Part shown: positions 7,330 to 15,602 of the stretch, one piece after another
Layout of the letters: every line of letters starts with the position of its first letter
How positions within the stretch are numbered: position 1 is the stretch's first letter
Assembly: GCA_029866325.1 (NCBI GenBank)
Contig: JARWZO010000026.1
Location: forward strand, 1-60,308
Direction of reading: 5' to 3'
Length of the DNA stretch: 60,308 nucleotides
DNA from: Fluviicola sp.
Lineage (GTDB): Bacteria > Bacteroidota > Bacteroidia > Flavobacteriales_D > Crocinitomicaceae
Position numbers and translations under genes: made by a program
Notes under the pieces: generated by a model
Seen by the model: the letters and a program-made list of their open reading frames with translations, nothing else
Told to the model about the DNA's origin: nothing
Database searches by the model: none

Positions 7330-10131
7330 TTATTGCGAACTCACATTCGTTCTATTCTTGTTTCTTTCATCAATGATAAGTTGAATTTTTTTAAGCAGGT
7401 TTGGGAATTCGTTCAACGTTGATGAAATCTCCATCAGATTAACGTTGTCGACGTGATTCAAGATCAGTCTTGAATAATTTTCCAAATAGTCGAATTGATA
7501 CTTTTGCGCAAACTCAAGTAAATTAACTCCAAATTCTTCAATTCGAAACAAGACCATTCCATCTTTTATCATGGAATAGGCAGGAAGAAAATCATGGTTC
7601 AAGATCGCTAGTATCTCTGAGAGCTTATTGCTGATTTCCGGATTTAAATGAATACTCAAGCTTTCATCTATTTCCTCAAATGATGAATCGGGCGAAATAG
7701 TTTTGTAGGGCAGATATTTCATAAGCATATTTACCAATTCTGCTTTATTGGTGGGTTTGTATAAAAAACCATCAAAATGAACCGATAACTCTTGATCTGT
7801 TTTAGCTGAGACAGATGCTGTTAACGCTATGAGAGGTACGTTTTTGAATGTTGCGCTTGATCTAACTTTTTCTGCTACCTGATATCCATTCATCTTCGGC
7901 ATTCGGATATCCAACAGGATCAATGATGGTGTTAACGTTTCCAAAATTTCCAAAGCCATTTCACCACTATCAGCAGAAATAATTTCCAATCCCATTTCGT
8001 CCAATAATCCTTCAACTGCCATAATGTTAGAGAGAACATCATCAACAACCAGGATCATATTATCTTCGAAATGCACATTGTCGATAGGTAAAAAAGGATT
8101 TGATTTTTTGATAAGTTCATGACAGATTTCAACATCCGGAATAATCAACGAAAACTCAGAACCTTTTCCGGGTTTACTGCTCATTTCGATTCGACCGTTC
8201 ATTTTTTCAGCCAATTGCCTGGAAATAGACAATCCCAAACCTGCCCCGGCATATAGTCGGTTTGAGTGCCCAGATTGTTGTCTAAACGCATCGAAAATCA
8301 GCTCATGTTGATCTAGGGGTATTCCAATTCCCGTATCAATTACATCCACTCTTAATTGACCTTTCAATTCGTCAACAGCTTCGAATAACAAGTTGATTCT
8401 TACGTATCCTTTATGTGTGAACTTAATGGCGTTTCCTATCAAATTAAAGATTATTTGCTTAAAACGAATTTCGTCAAGCAATAACCCTTTGGGGAACATC
8501 GGGTCTATTTCAACCGAAAGTGAAACACCTTTTTTTAGGGTTTTCTCAAAGAATAGAAGCTTAATCTCATTTACAATGTTGATTGCATCAACAGGCATTT
8601 TTACAATATCAATCTTGTCAGCTTCAATTTTTGACAAATCCAAAATATCATTCAGAAGTGCTAAAAGTAAATTTCCACTACTTAAAATTGATTCGATCAT
8701 CTTTTTAAATTGTGGATTATCCGTTTTGTGATAAATAGTTTCACTAAAGCCTAAAATAGCATTCATTGGCGTTCTGATTTCGTGGCTCATATTAGCAAGG
8801 AATTCAGTTTTCGCATTACTTGCAGCTTCGGCTTTATGTTTTTCATCGATAAGTTTGCGTTCTAGCTCGGCACGCTGTCTCACATTCACCAACATTCTCG
8901 AAAATATGGTGAGCAACGATTCTTCTTTTTCGGTGTAAACATGATGTTCCTTAACTGAATCAAAACCAACGAAACCGATGCAATCATCACCATCCATCAT
9001 TGGTATTGCCAGCAAGCTCACTATTTCTTGTTGTTCAAGTGGAATACGCACTTCATGACCTTCAGGCAATTCATAAACATCTGGAATGTTCATGTTTTTC
9101 CCTTCTTTATGCGTCCCGGCCCAAATCTTTATGGTGTCTAGCGGCAAGGCTTGTAATTCATTGATTTGCGGTGAAATTCCTTCTTCACACCATTCATGGG
9201 TATTGGTACAGATTCCTTTAATCCAATCATAGCTAAAAACATAAGCGCGATCGGCCCCAACAAATTGCCCTAATTCTCTTAGTGATTTGTGAATCGCATC
9301 TTCTAACTGATTCAATGGAATGTTGATATACATGGAAGAGACATCCATCAATATTTTTTGTAAAGCGGTTTGATTTTGAAGCGCCTCTTCGATTCTTTTT
9401 CTACGACTGATATCGTTGTAGATCCATAGATTCTCGACATACCCATTCGCAAAAATGATGGGAATATAGTCTATTTGAAAAAGCCTTCCATCTTCTAATT
9501 CTAATTCTTCGCTTAAAACAACCTTTTTTTCGTTTTGAATAAAAATAATCCTCCTACTAAATGAATCAGGATATTTAAACAATCCTTTTATTTTATCAAT
9601 GAGTTCCGATGTATTTGTTCCTTCTAATTCATGCTCGTCTATTTCTAAACCTACCATACTACAGAACTTCTTATTCAATTGCTGAATTTTAAAGTCTGAG
9701 CTCTCAATGATTATTCCACCGGGGAAATTGGTCAAGAAAGTATTGAAGCGATTGGTGAGATTGTTTAACTGATCTGAATAATCAGTTGTTCCGGTGAACA
9801 AACAAATGATCTCATCATGATCTTGAGGGATCAGTTGTAATCGATAGTTGGTTTTGATCTGATTAAAAACAGTAAAATCATCTGTTTTTCCGTTCACAAA
9901 ATTGATTAAGCAGACTAGCAATTCTCCCCAATCAAAGTCATCGGTTTTGACCTGCAATTCGGAAAAATACTTTGTTAATAAATCTGCTTCATCTCTTTGT
10001 ACTATTTCTGTGAAGGCCTCATTTAACTGAATTATTCTGGCATCTGAAACAATTCTCGTTTCATTGAAAATGAGCTTGCATTTCGCGAATCCGAAAAGCG
10101 TAGAGTGCATCGCGGTTGGAATAGTGAGCAT
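7330..10131 (-). CDS. Hybrid sensor histidine kinase (PAS-GAF-HisKA-HATPase-REC)
   Basis: The protein has 933 residues without a membrane segment. From the N-terminus it has one or two PAS-like regions (the clearer one near residues 135-240, LTNFPGGIIIESSDFKIQQL), then a GAF domain (about 260-420, QFVGADRAYVFSYD). HisKA follows with H-box EFLANMSHEIRTPMNAILGF (His near 449), then HATPase_c with the N-box NLIGNAIKFTHKGY. A receiver domain (about 690-810) has phospho-Asp in LILLDIRMPKMNGY. The last ~110 residues are helical but lack an HPt histidine motif. It belongs to the BarA/ArcB-like class, probably senses a cytoplasmic signal, and by position may feed the receiver-kinase and NtrC pair. 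That link is inference. Confidence 0.88.
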   Translation of the reverse strand: MLTIPTAMHSTLFGFAKCKLIFNETRIVSDARIIQLNEAFTEIVQRDEADLLTKYFSELQVKTDDFDWGELLVCLINFVNGKTDDFTVFNQIKTNYRLQLIPQDHDEIICLFTGTTDYSDQLNNLTNRFNTFLTNFPGGIIIESSDFKIQQLNKKFCSMVGLEIDEHELEGTNTSELIDKIKGLFKYPDSFSRRIIFIQNEKKVVLSEELELEDGRLFQIDYIPIIFANGYVENLWIYNDISRRKRIEEALQNQTALQKILMDVSSMYINIPLNQLEDAIHKSLRELGQFVGADRAYVFSYDWIKGICTNTHEWCEEGISPQINELQALPLDTIKIWAGTHKEGKNMNIPDVYELPEGHEVRIPLEQQEIVSLLAIPMMDGDDCIGFVGFDSVKEHHVYTEKEESLLTIFSRMLVNVRQRAELERKLIDEKHKAEAASNAKTEFLANMSHEIRTPMNAILGFSETIYHKTDNPQFKKMIESILSSGNLLLALLNDILDLSKIEADKIDIVKMPVDAINIVNEIKLLFFEKTLKKGVSLSVEIDPMFPKGLLLDEIRFKQIIFNLIGNAIKFTHKGYVRINLLFEAVDELKGQLRVDVIDTGIGIPLDQHELIFDAFRQQSGHSNRLYAGAGLGLSISRQLAEKMNGRIEMSSKPGKGSEFSLIIPDVEICHELIKKSNPFLPIDNVHFEDNMILVVDDVLSNIMAVEGLLDEMGLEIISADSGEMALEILETLTPSLILLDIRMPKMNGYQVAEKVRSSATFKNVPLIALTASVSAKTDQELSVHFDGFLYKPTNKAELVNMLMKYLPYKTISPDSSFEEIDESLSIHLNPEISNKLSEILAILNHDFLPAYSMIKDGMVLFRIEEFGVNLLEFAQKYQFDYLENYSRLILNHVDNVNLMEISSTLNEFPNLLKKIQLIIDERNKNRTNVSSQ

Positions 10132-10316
10132 AACTGAAATTAGTTAATGGGTTATTCGTGTTCAAAGGAATTTTAAATTAAGGAAAATAATACACAAAGC
10201 AACTATTTTTTTGTTTGGAACAAAAAGTTGTTGCAGGTTAATCACCTGAATTCTGATTTTGAAACCGTGTCCGCATTTGGCTTGAGTGCTTACAGGTTAA
10301 TATAGACTTGAAAGAA

Positions 10317-10610
10317 TTAGTTTCTGAGAAAGCAATGAAGATCTTCTAAATTTTCGCTGATGAGTCGGATCGTATAGTGATGCACGGCGTATTCCATTTC
10401 GATGAGGTTGGCTCGCTTGAGTTTTTGTAAATGATGATGTATCGTTGTCGGATGTAGTTTCAACCAACCTGAAAAATCGGTTGACCGCAACATTGAAGTA
10501 CGTCTTAGTTCGTTGATAATTGCCACTCTAGCCGGATGAGCGAGTGCACTGGCAGTAACTGATAGATTCTTGAAATCTTGAGAAAATTGATCGGCTTTTG
10601 AAGCTCCCAT
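10317..10610 (-). CDS. ArsR-family winged-helix transcriptional regulator
   Basis: The protein has 97 residues and is essentially a single winged helix-turn-helix domain. ALAHPARVAIINELRR is the typical ArsR entry helix, STDFSGWLKLHPTTIHHHLQ the recognition helix-turn-helix, and LKRANLIEMEYAVHHYTIRL the wing. No metal-binding CxC motif is present, so it is unlikely to be a classic arsenic sensor. It faces the same way as the suf operon upstream and stands alone. An inverted repeat at 10611-10649, directly before its start codon, suggests self-regulation. Confidence 0.75.
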   Translation of the reverse strand: MGASKADQFSQDFKNLSVTASALAHPARVAIINELRRTSMLRSTDFSGWLKLHPTTIHHHLQKLKRANLIEMEYAVHHYTIRLISENLEDLHCFLRN

Positions 10611-10649
10611 AATGGTCTTTTCTTATTTAAGTTAGACGAAAAGATCATT
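10611..10649 (-). promoter_or_regulatory. Inverted repeat before the ArsR-type gene (candidate operator)
   Basis: AATGGTCTTTT at 10611-10621 and AAAAGATCATT at 10639-10649 are inverted copies matching at 10 of 11 positions, separated by 17 bases and abutting the start codon of the ArsR-type gene. This position would let a bound dimer block initiation. No binding data exist; the repeat is seen directly. Confidence 0.4.
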
Positions 10650-10679
10650 TGGTCAAAATTATTCGGAGGTTTTTTTCGA

Positions 10680-10745
10680 GAAAAGTGTAAAATTTTAAAA
10701 ATCTAAACGTTTAAAATTGGCCAATTTTAGAATTTTACACTTTTC
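10680..10745. terminator. Long inverted repeat downstream of sufD
   Basis: GAAAAGTGTAAAATT at the left and its inverse AATTTTACACTTTTC at the right bracket a central near-palindrome TAAAATTGGCCAATTTTA (about 10712-10729). Transcripts leaving sufD leftward would fold into a long AU-rich hairpin followed by UUUUC, so it may end the suf transcript. An operator role for the adjacent ArsR-type protein is an alternative. Confidence 0.45.
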
Positions 10746-10779
10746 AAAGAAGTCCGGAAACACTGGGTTTTAGAACGTC

Positions 10780-12054
10780 TTATCCAACAAAATCCCACTC
10801 AAACCGTTCCTGCAACAATTGATCAACTCTTGTCTTCACAGCCTCATTTGTCAATTTCCCGAAAACATCCCCAACAAAAGCACCAACCATTAACTGCCTG
10901 GCTGCTTTTTCGCCAATTCCACGAGCTCTGAGGTAGAAGATAGCTTCGTCATCAAGCTGACCGGTGGTAGAACCGTGTGAACATTTCACATCATCTGCAT
11001 AAATCTCCAGTTCCGGTTTCGAGTTAACGGTAGCATCATTGCTGAGTAATACATTCCCGTTCGACTGAAAAGCATTGATCTTCTGAGCGTCTTTTCGCAC
11101 GAAGACCTTTCCGTTGAAAACCGCAGTTGCTTTTTCGTCGATAACACCTTTGTACAATTCGTTCGAAACGCAATGAGCAACGGTATGATCTACAACAGTA
11201 TGGTTGTCAACGTGCTGACTTCCTTTTAGGATGTAAGCTCCATTCAGATGAGTTTCACAATTTTGGCCATTTACAGCAATGTTTAAATTGTTGCGAACCA
11301 ATCCGCCATTCAGTGTAAGCGTATTGATAGTGAAATTAGAGTCTGTGGCTTGCGTTACTTGTTCCGTTGCAATGGTGAAGCAAGATTCATCTTCATACTG
11401 CAATTTATCGATGGTTAAAAAGGCATTTTTAGCAACTGAAACTTCGGTTACTACATTCGTGAAACAAGTATTGGCATTCTCGGTAACATACTGTTGCACA
11501 ATGTGTGCTTTTGAAAACGCTTCGGCAACAATCACATTTCTGAGGTGCGAAATGGTATTTGTGCCGGTAACGATGTGCGTGATTTCTATAACAGGCTTAA
11601 TATGCATGTTAGCGGAAATGTGCAAGTAAACACCATCTGTTGCATAGGCAGTATTGAAGGCATTAAATAATTCTCCTTCCAGCGGTAAAGTGTTTCCTAA
11701 AACGGAAAGTTCCATTACCTCCATTTGCGAAAGCGCCAATAATTTGATTCCGTCGGGAAAATGCGAAGAAGAAAGGTTGGAAGCGAAATGACCGTTTACG
11801 AACACCAATGAAATCGCATTCAAATCAATCTGGTGACGATTAGAAGCCAGTTGTTCTTGTCGAGCAACAAAATTTCCATTGCGAATTTTTGCCAAGCGCG
11901 TATATTTCCAAGCCTCGGTTCTAGTTGTTGGGAAAGGCATGTTTTCCAGCACCGAAAGCGCTTTTTTACGCAAATCTTCCGATAATAGATGTTTTCCTTC
12001 GAGCTTCCAATTTACACTGGCCGCCATTTCAGGGATAATCGTTTCTAAATTCAT
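10780..12054 (-). CDS. sufD: SufD, Fe-S cluster scaffold complex subunit
   Basis: The protein has 424 residues of the SufB/SufD right-handed beta-helix family. The C-terminal block is diagnostic: KCSHGSTTGQLDDEAIFYLR followed by a helical RGIGEKAARQLMVGAFVGD. SufD joins SufB and the SufC ATPase in the SufBC2D complex, which assembles Fe-S clusters in the cytoplasm. It is the last gene of the minus-strand sufA-B-C-D operon, 12 bases after sufC. The usual next genes, sufS and sufE, are absent here, so the cysteine desulfurase must be elsewhere. Confidence 0.95.
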   Translation of the reverse strand: MNLETIIPEMAASVNWKLEGKHLLSEDLRKKALSVLENMPFPTTRTEAWKYTRLAKIRNGNFVARQEQLASNRHQIDLNAISLVFVNGHFASNLSSSHFPDGIKLLALSQMEVMELSVLGNTLPLEGELFNAFNTAYATDGVYLHISANMHIKPVIEITHIVTGTNTISHLRNVIVAEAFSKAHIVQQYVTENANTCFTNVVTEVSVAKNAFLTIDKLQYEDESCFTIATEQVTQATDSNFTINTLTLNGGLVRNNLNIAVNGQNCETHLNGAYILKGSQHVDNHTVVDHTVAHCVSNELYKGVIDEKATAVFNGKVFVRKDAQKINAFQSNGNVLLSNDATVNSKPELEIYADDVKCSHGSTTGQLDDEAIFYLRARGIGEKAARQLMVGAFVGDVFGKLTNEAVKTRVDQLLQERFEWDFVG

Positions 12055-12066
12055 CGTAGATGTTGC

Positions 12067-12819
12067 TTAGTGTTGAAATTCGGCTTTGATCCAATCATAT
12101 CCTTTTTCTTCAAGCTCCAGCGCCAATTCTTTCGGACCGGATTTTACAATTTTTCCATCGTATAAAACGTGCACAAAATCGGGAACGATATAATCCAGCA
12201 ATCGTTGGTAATGTGTAATAACGATTGTGGCGTTTTTATCCGATTTCAAGGTGATCACACCATTGGCTACAATGCGCAAAGCATCAATGTCCAAGCCTGA
12301 ATCGGTTTCATCGAGAATAGCTAATTTCGGATCGAGCATGGCCATTTGGAAAATCTCGTTGCGTTTTTTCTCACCACCCGAGAATCCTTCGTTTACTGAG
12401 CGACTAGCTAACTTGGCATCTAATTCTACGATAGCTGATTTTTCGCGAACCAAAGCCATAAAATCTTTGGCAGAAATTTGTTCCTGACCGTTGTATTCTC
12501 TGATTTCATTCAAAGCGGTACGAAGAAAATTCACATTTGATACTCCCGGAATTTCTACCGGATATTGAAATGCCAAAAATAGTCCTTCACGAGCACGATC
12601 TTCGGTAGCCATTTCCAATAAGTCTTTTCCTTCAAAAGCAACTGTTCCTTCCGTGATTTCGTATTCTTCACGACCAGCCAATACAGATGCTAAGGTACTT
12701 TTTCCGGCACCGTTAGGCCCCATGATAGCGTGTACTTCACCTGCTTTTACGTCAAGGTTTAATCCCTTTAATATCTCTTTTCCGTCAATTGACGCATGTA
12801 AATTCTCGATCTTTAACAT
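12067..12819 (-). CDS. sufC: SufC, Fe-S assembly ATPase
   Basis: The 250-residue ABC-type ATPase has Walker A GPNGAGKST (about residues 35-43), a Q-loop, the signature FSGGEKKRNE, Walker B LAILDETDSGLD and an H-loop histidine (VITHYQRLL). These are the hallmarks of SufC, including the SufC-specific DETDSGLD. ATP hydrolysis drives rearrangement of the SufBC2D scaffold. It sits between sufB (70-base gap) and sufD (12-base gap) in the operon. Confidence 0.96.
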   Translation of the reverse strand: MLKIENLHASIDGKEILKGLNLDVKAGEVHAIMGPNGAGKSTLASVLAGREEYEITEGTVAFEGKDLLEMATEDRAREGLFLAFQYPVEIPGVSNVNFLRTALNEIREYNGQEQISAKDFMALVREKSAIVELDAKLASRSVNEGFSGGEKKRNEIFQMAMLDPKLAILDETDSGLDIDALRIVANGVITLKSDKNATIVITHYQRLLDYIVPDFVHVLYDGKIVKSGPKELALELEEKGYDWIKAEFQH

Positions 12820-12889
12820 CCTCTTTTTATCTAGATTAAAGATTGCAGATTGGCAGATTACAAATTTCCGCCAACTTCAATCTTACTTT

Positions 12890-14335
12890 TTATCCTACTG
12901 AACCTTCTAAGCTAATGGCGAGTAATTTTTGTGCTTCCACAGCAAATTCCATCGGTAATTGATTCAACACTTCTTTACAATAGCCGTTTACAATTAAGCT
13001 GATTGCTTTTTCTTCGCTGATTCCACGCTGTAAGCAATAGAAAATCTGATCTTCGCCGATTTTTGATGTCGTAGCTTCATGCTCAATCTTAGCGCTCGGA
13101 TTCTTGCACTCGATGTACGGAAATGTATGCGCACCACATTCATCGGTCATCAACAGTGAATCACATTGAGAGAAATTGCGGGCATTGTGAGCATTTTTGT
13201 GAATCTGTACCAGTCCGCGGTAGGAATTTTGCGATTTTCCGGCAGAAATACCTTTCGAAATGATGGTGCTCTTGGTGTTTTTGCCCAAGTGAATCATCTT
13301 AGTACCTGTATCTGCTTGCTGGTAATTGTTGGTAACGGCAACAGAATAAAACTCACCGATTGAGTTATCACCTTTCAGGATACACGATGGGTATTTCCAA
13401 GTTACGGCAGATCCCGTTTCAACCTGTGTCCACGAAATTTTCGCATTGGTTTCACACAAACCGCGTTTGGTAACGAAGTTGAAAATCCCACCTTTTCCGT
13501 CTTTATCGCCAGGGTACCAGTTTTGTACAGTTGAGTATTTGATTTCAGCATCGTTCAATGCAATTAATTCAACAACTGCAGCGTGCAATTGATTTTCATC
13601 GCGTTGTGGAGCGGTACATCCTTCCAAATAAGAGACATACGAACCTTCATCTGCAATGACCAATGTACGTTCAAACTGTCCTGTATTTGCCTCATTGATA
13701 CGGAAGTAGGTAGAAAGTTCCATCGGACAACGCACTCCTTTCGGAATGTAACAAAATGATCCGTCGGTGAAAACAGCACTGTTTAAAGCCGCATAAAAGT
13801 TATCAGTAACCGGAACCACCGATCCCATGTATTGTTTTACCAATTCAGGGTGTTCTTTCACCGCTTCGGAAAATGAACAGAAAATAATGCCTAATTCACC
13901 CAATTTTGCCTTGAAAGAAGTCGCCACGGAAACTGAGTCCATTACAAAGTCCACTGCAACGCCCGTTAAACGTTGTTGTTCTTCCATTGAAATTCCTAGT
14001 TTGGCCATAGTGGCTTTTAACTCAGGGTCAACATCGTCCCAACTTTCGTATTTCTTGGTTTGCTTTGGAGCTGCGTAATAAGAAATGGCTTGGAAATCGG
14101 GCTTTTCATAATGAACATGTGCCCAATTCGGTTCTTTCATCTCGCTCCAAATGCGAAAAGCTTTCAAGCGGTATTCCAATAACCACTCTGGTTCTTCCTT
14201 TTTTGCGGAGATATACCGAATGATGGTTTCGTTCAAGCCATTGGGTGCTCTGTCTGACTCAATGTTTGTAGTAAAACCGAATTTGTATTCGGAGTTTTCT
14301 AAATCTTTCGCTAAATCATTCTCTGTGTAACCCAT
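12890..14335 (-). CDS. sufB: SufB, Fe-S cluster scaffold protein
   Basis: The protein has 481 residues, the normal SufB length, with the family blocks [35 protein letters not shown] and the C-terminal [19 protein letters not shown]. SufB builds the nascent cluster in complex with SufC and SufD. The cysteine in GCTAP and the conserved C-terminal acidic and histidine residues are present. It follows sufA by 37 bases. All four suf genes share strand and codon style, consistent with one transcript starting upstream of 14696. Confidence 0.97.
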   Translation of the reverse strand: MGYTENDLAKDLENSEYKFGFTTNIESDRAPNGLNETIIRYISAKKEEPEWLLEYRLKAFRIWSEMKEPNWAHVHYEKPDFQAISYYAAPKQTKKYESWDDVDPELKATMAKLGISMEEQQRLTGVAVDFVMDSVSVATSFKAKLGELGIIFCSFSEAVKEHPELVKQYMGSVVPVTDNFYAALNSAVFTDGSFCYIPKGVRCPMELSTYFRINEANTGQFERTLVIADEGSYVSYLEGCTAPQRDENQLHAAVVELIALNDAEIKYSTVQNWYPGDKDGKGGIFNFVTKRGLCETNAKISWTQVETGSAVTWKYPSCILKGDNSIGEFYSVAVTNNYQQADTGTKMIHLGKNTKSTIISKGISAGKSQNSYRGLVQIHKNAHNARNFSQCDSLLMTDECGAHTFPYIECKNPSAKIEHEATTSKIGEDQIFYCLQRGISEEKAISLIVNGYCKEVLNQLPMEFAVEAQKLLAISLEGSVG

Positions 14336-14372
14336 GGGTTGTGTTCTTGTTGTATTGAATGATACCTAACTA

Positions 14373-14696
14373 TTATACTGAAAATGATTCACCACATCCG
14401 CAAGTTCTTCCTGCATTCGGGTTCGAGAAAATAAATCCTTTTCCATTCAAACCACCTGAAAAATCAAGTGTTGTGCCAATCAAATAGAGGAAACTTTTTT
14501 TGTCAACAACTACTTTAATGCCGTTGTCAGTGAAAATTTTGTCGTCTGCGCGTTCTTCGTTGTCGAAAGTAAGCTGGTACATAAGTCCTGAACAACCACC
14601 GCCCTGAACGCCAACACGGATAAAAGACCCAGGTTTACCTTCATCCTCCATAAGGCGAATGGCTTGTTTTTTAGCTTGTTCTGTTACTGTTATCAT
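14373..14696 (-). CDS. sufA: HesB/IscA-type Fe-S carrier (SufA-like)
   Basis: The 107-residue A-type carrier has the three invariant cysteines: one in QGGGCSGLMYQL and two in the C-terminal RTCGCGESFSV. These proteins accept Fe-S clusters from the SufBCD scaffold and pass them to apo-proteins. It is the first gene of the suf operon. IscA, SufA and ErpA are hard to tell apart by sequence alone; the operon position supports the SufA name. Confidence 0.88.
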   Translation of the reverse strand: MITVTEQAKKQAIRLMEDEGKPGSFIRVGVQGGGCSGLMYQLTFDNEERADDKIFTDNGIKVVVDKKSFLYLIGTTLDFSGGLNGKGFIFSNPNAGRTCGCGESFSV

Positions 14697-15259
14697 AATC
14701 GTTTGTCTGATTGCCTATTTAGACTAAATATAAATAAACAACAATTTACGCCACAAAAATACCACTTTTATGGTATAGGTACAAGTGAAAAAGAAATTAT
14801 CGAGAATAGATATAGAAATAGAACCAAACTGAGTTTATAGAATGATAATCCATTCCGGATTAATTGACAGGATAGCTATGAGATGTATTAAAACAAAGGA
14901 ACGCATGCTGTGAGGTGAATAAAGCCAGATAATGAAAAATCAACCTTCGCCTTGTTGTCTTTTGTGACTGAACGAGTTCTCTTCTCGAATTGATGTTATT
15001 TTTCAAGATTCTTTAGTTTGAACAGATGTCGGTGATCTAAACGCATTGGACTTTTTCGAATAAATCCATTAGTTTGACTTTAATTGTTAGAAAAAGGAGC
15101 GCTCTTGTTTCCCCATTTTACTAGGGATTTGGGTCTATTCAGGGTCTTAATTGTTAAAAAAAGCGACTTTATCAACTGAGTTCATTAATATTGTAAGCAA
15201 CTTTTGAACGAGTTCTCTCGTTAGAGAGAAGTACAATTACCAATTTTACTACTACCAGC
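14697..15259. promoter_or_regulatory. Divergent intergenic region, suf operon / adhesin operon
   Basis: About 560 bases without a gene. On the suf side, ATACCA and TGGTAT (14759-14776) form an inverted repeat 63 bases upstream of sufA, a possible operator. On the adhesin side a GAACGAGTTCTCT motif occurs twice (near 14970 and 15207). The second copy runs into a perfect hairpin, TTCTCTC-GTTA-GAGAGAA at 15213-15230, in the leader of the 15260 gene. TAATTGTTA followed by an A-run also occurs twice (near 15081 and 15148). Promoters for both directions must lie here, but I could not place them securely. Confidence 0.45.
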
Positions 15260-15595
15260 ATGAAAAAAGCATGTTATCTCTTATTCTTCTTGTGTTCAAC
15301 AACTGCATCTTTCGGTCAAAACACAGGGCAAACTAAACAAGTTAAAACACAATCAAACGGCGTTGTTGTGCACGAAAGTGCAGGTAATGAAGGAGTTTAT
15401 GTAGCTTCCGAGCCTAAAGTTGTTGTCAGAACCATTCAGGATTGGACACTTCCGGAGTGTATTGATGCCCTAAACGTGATTCAGGAAAAACTGATTATGT
15501 TGGAAGGTTCAGAAGAGTATGAAACAGCCAAAGTTGCTATTCTTGAGCAACAAGCATTAATCGAAGCACGTAAACAATCACTTTTATCCAAATAA
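15260..15595 (+). CDS. Small secreted protein of unknown function
   Basis: The 111-residue protein has a clear signal peptide (MKKACYLLFFLCSTTASFGQ). The mature part has a polar region, then TIQDWTLPECIDALNVIQEK and a helical, charged C-terminus likely to form a short coiled coil. I do not recognise a family. It ends 7 bases before the start of the large repeat adhesin and is almost certainly co-transcribed with it, so it may be a periplasmic partner of that protein. A single cysteine in the mature part is of unknown meaning. Confidence 0.7.
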   Translation: MKKACYLLFFLCSTTASFGQNTGQTKQVKTQSNGVVVHESAGNEGVYVASEPKVVVRTIQDWTLPECIDALNVIQEKLIMLEGSEEYETAKVAILEQQALIEARKQSLLSK

Positions 15596-15602
15596 GCTAC
15601 CG

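Noticed and set aside
7330-7670. HPt domain in the C-terminal tail of the hybrid kinase.
   Set aside because: The tail is helical, but no HxxKG-type phospho-accepting histidine motif is present.
10317-10610. Arsenic- or metal-sensing function for the ArsR-type protein.
   Set aside because: No CxC or other cysteine metal site is present and no resistance genes are adjacent.
13564-13779. Reading frames antisense to, or out of frame with, real genes across the window, for example inside sufB, rpoB and the usher gene.
   Set aside because: They have no family resemblance or signal features, and they lie wholly within well-supported genes.
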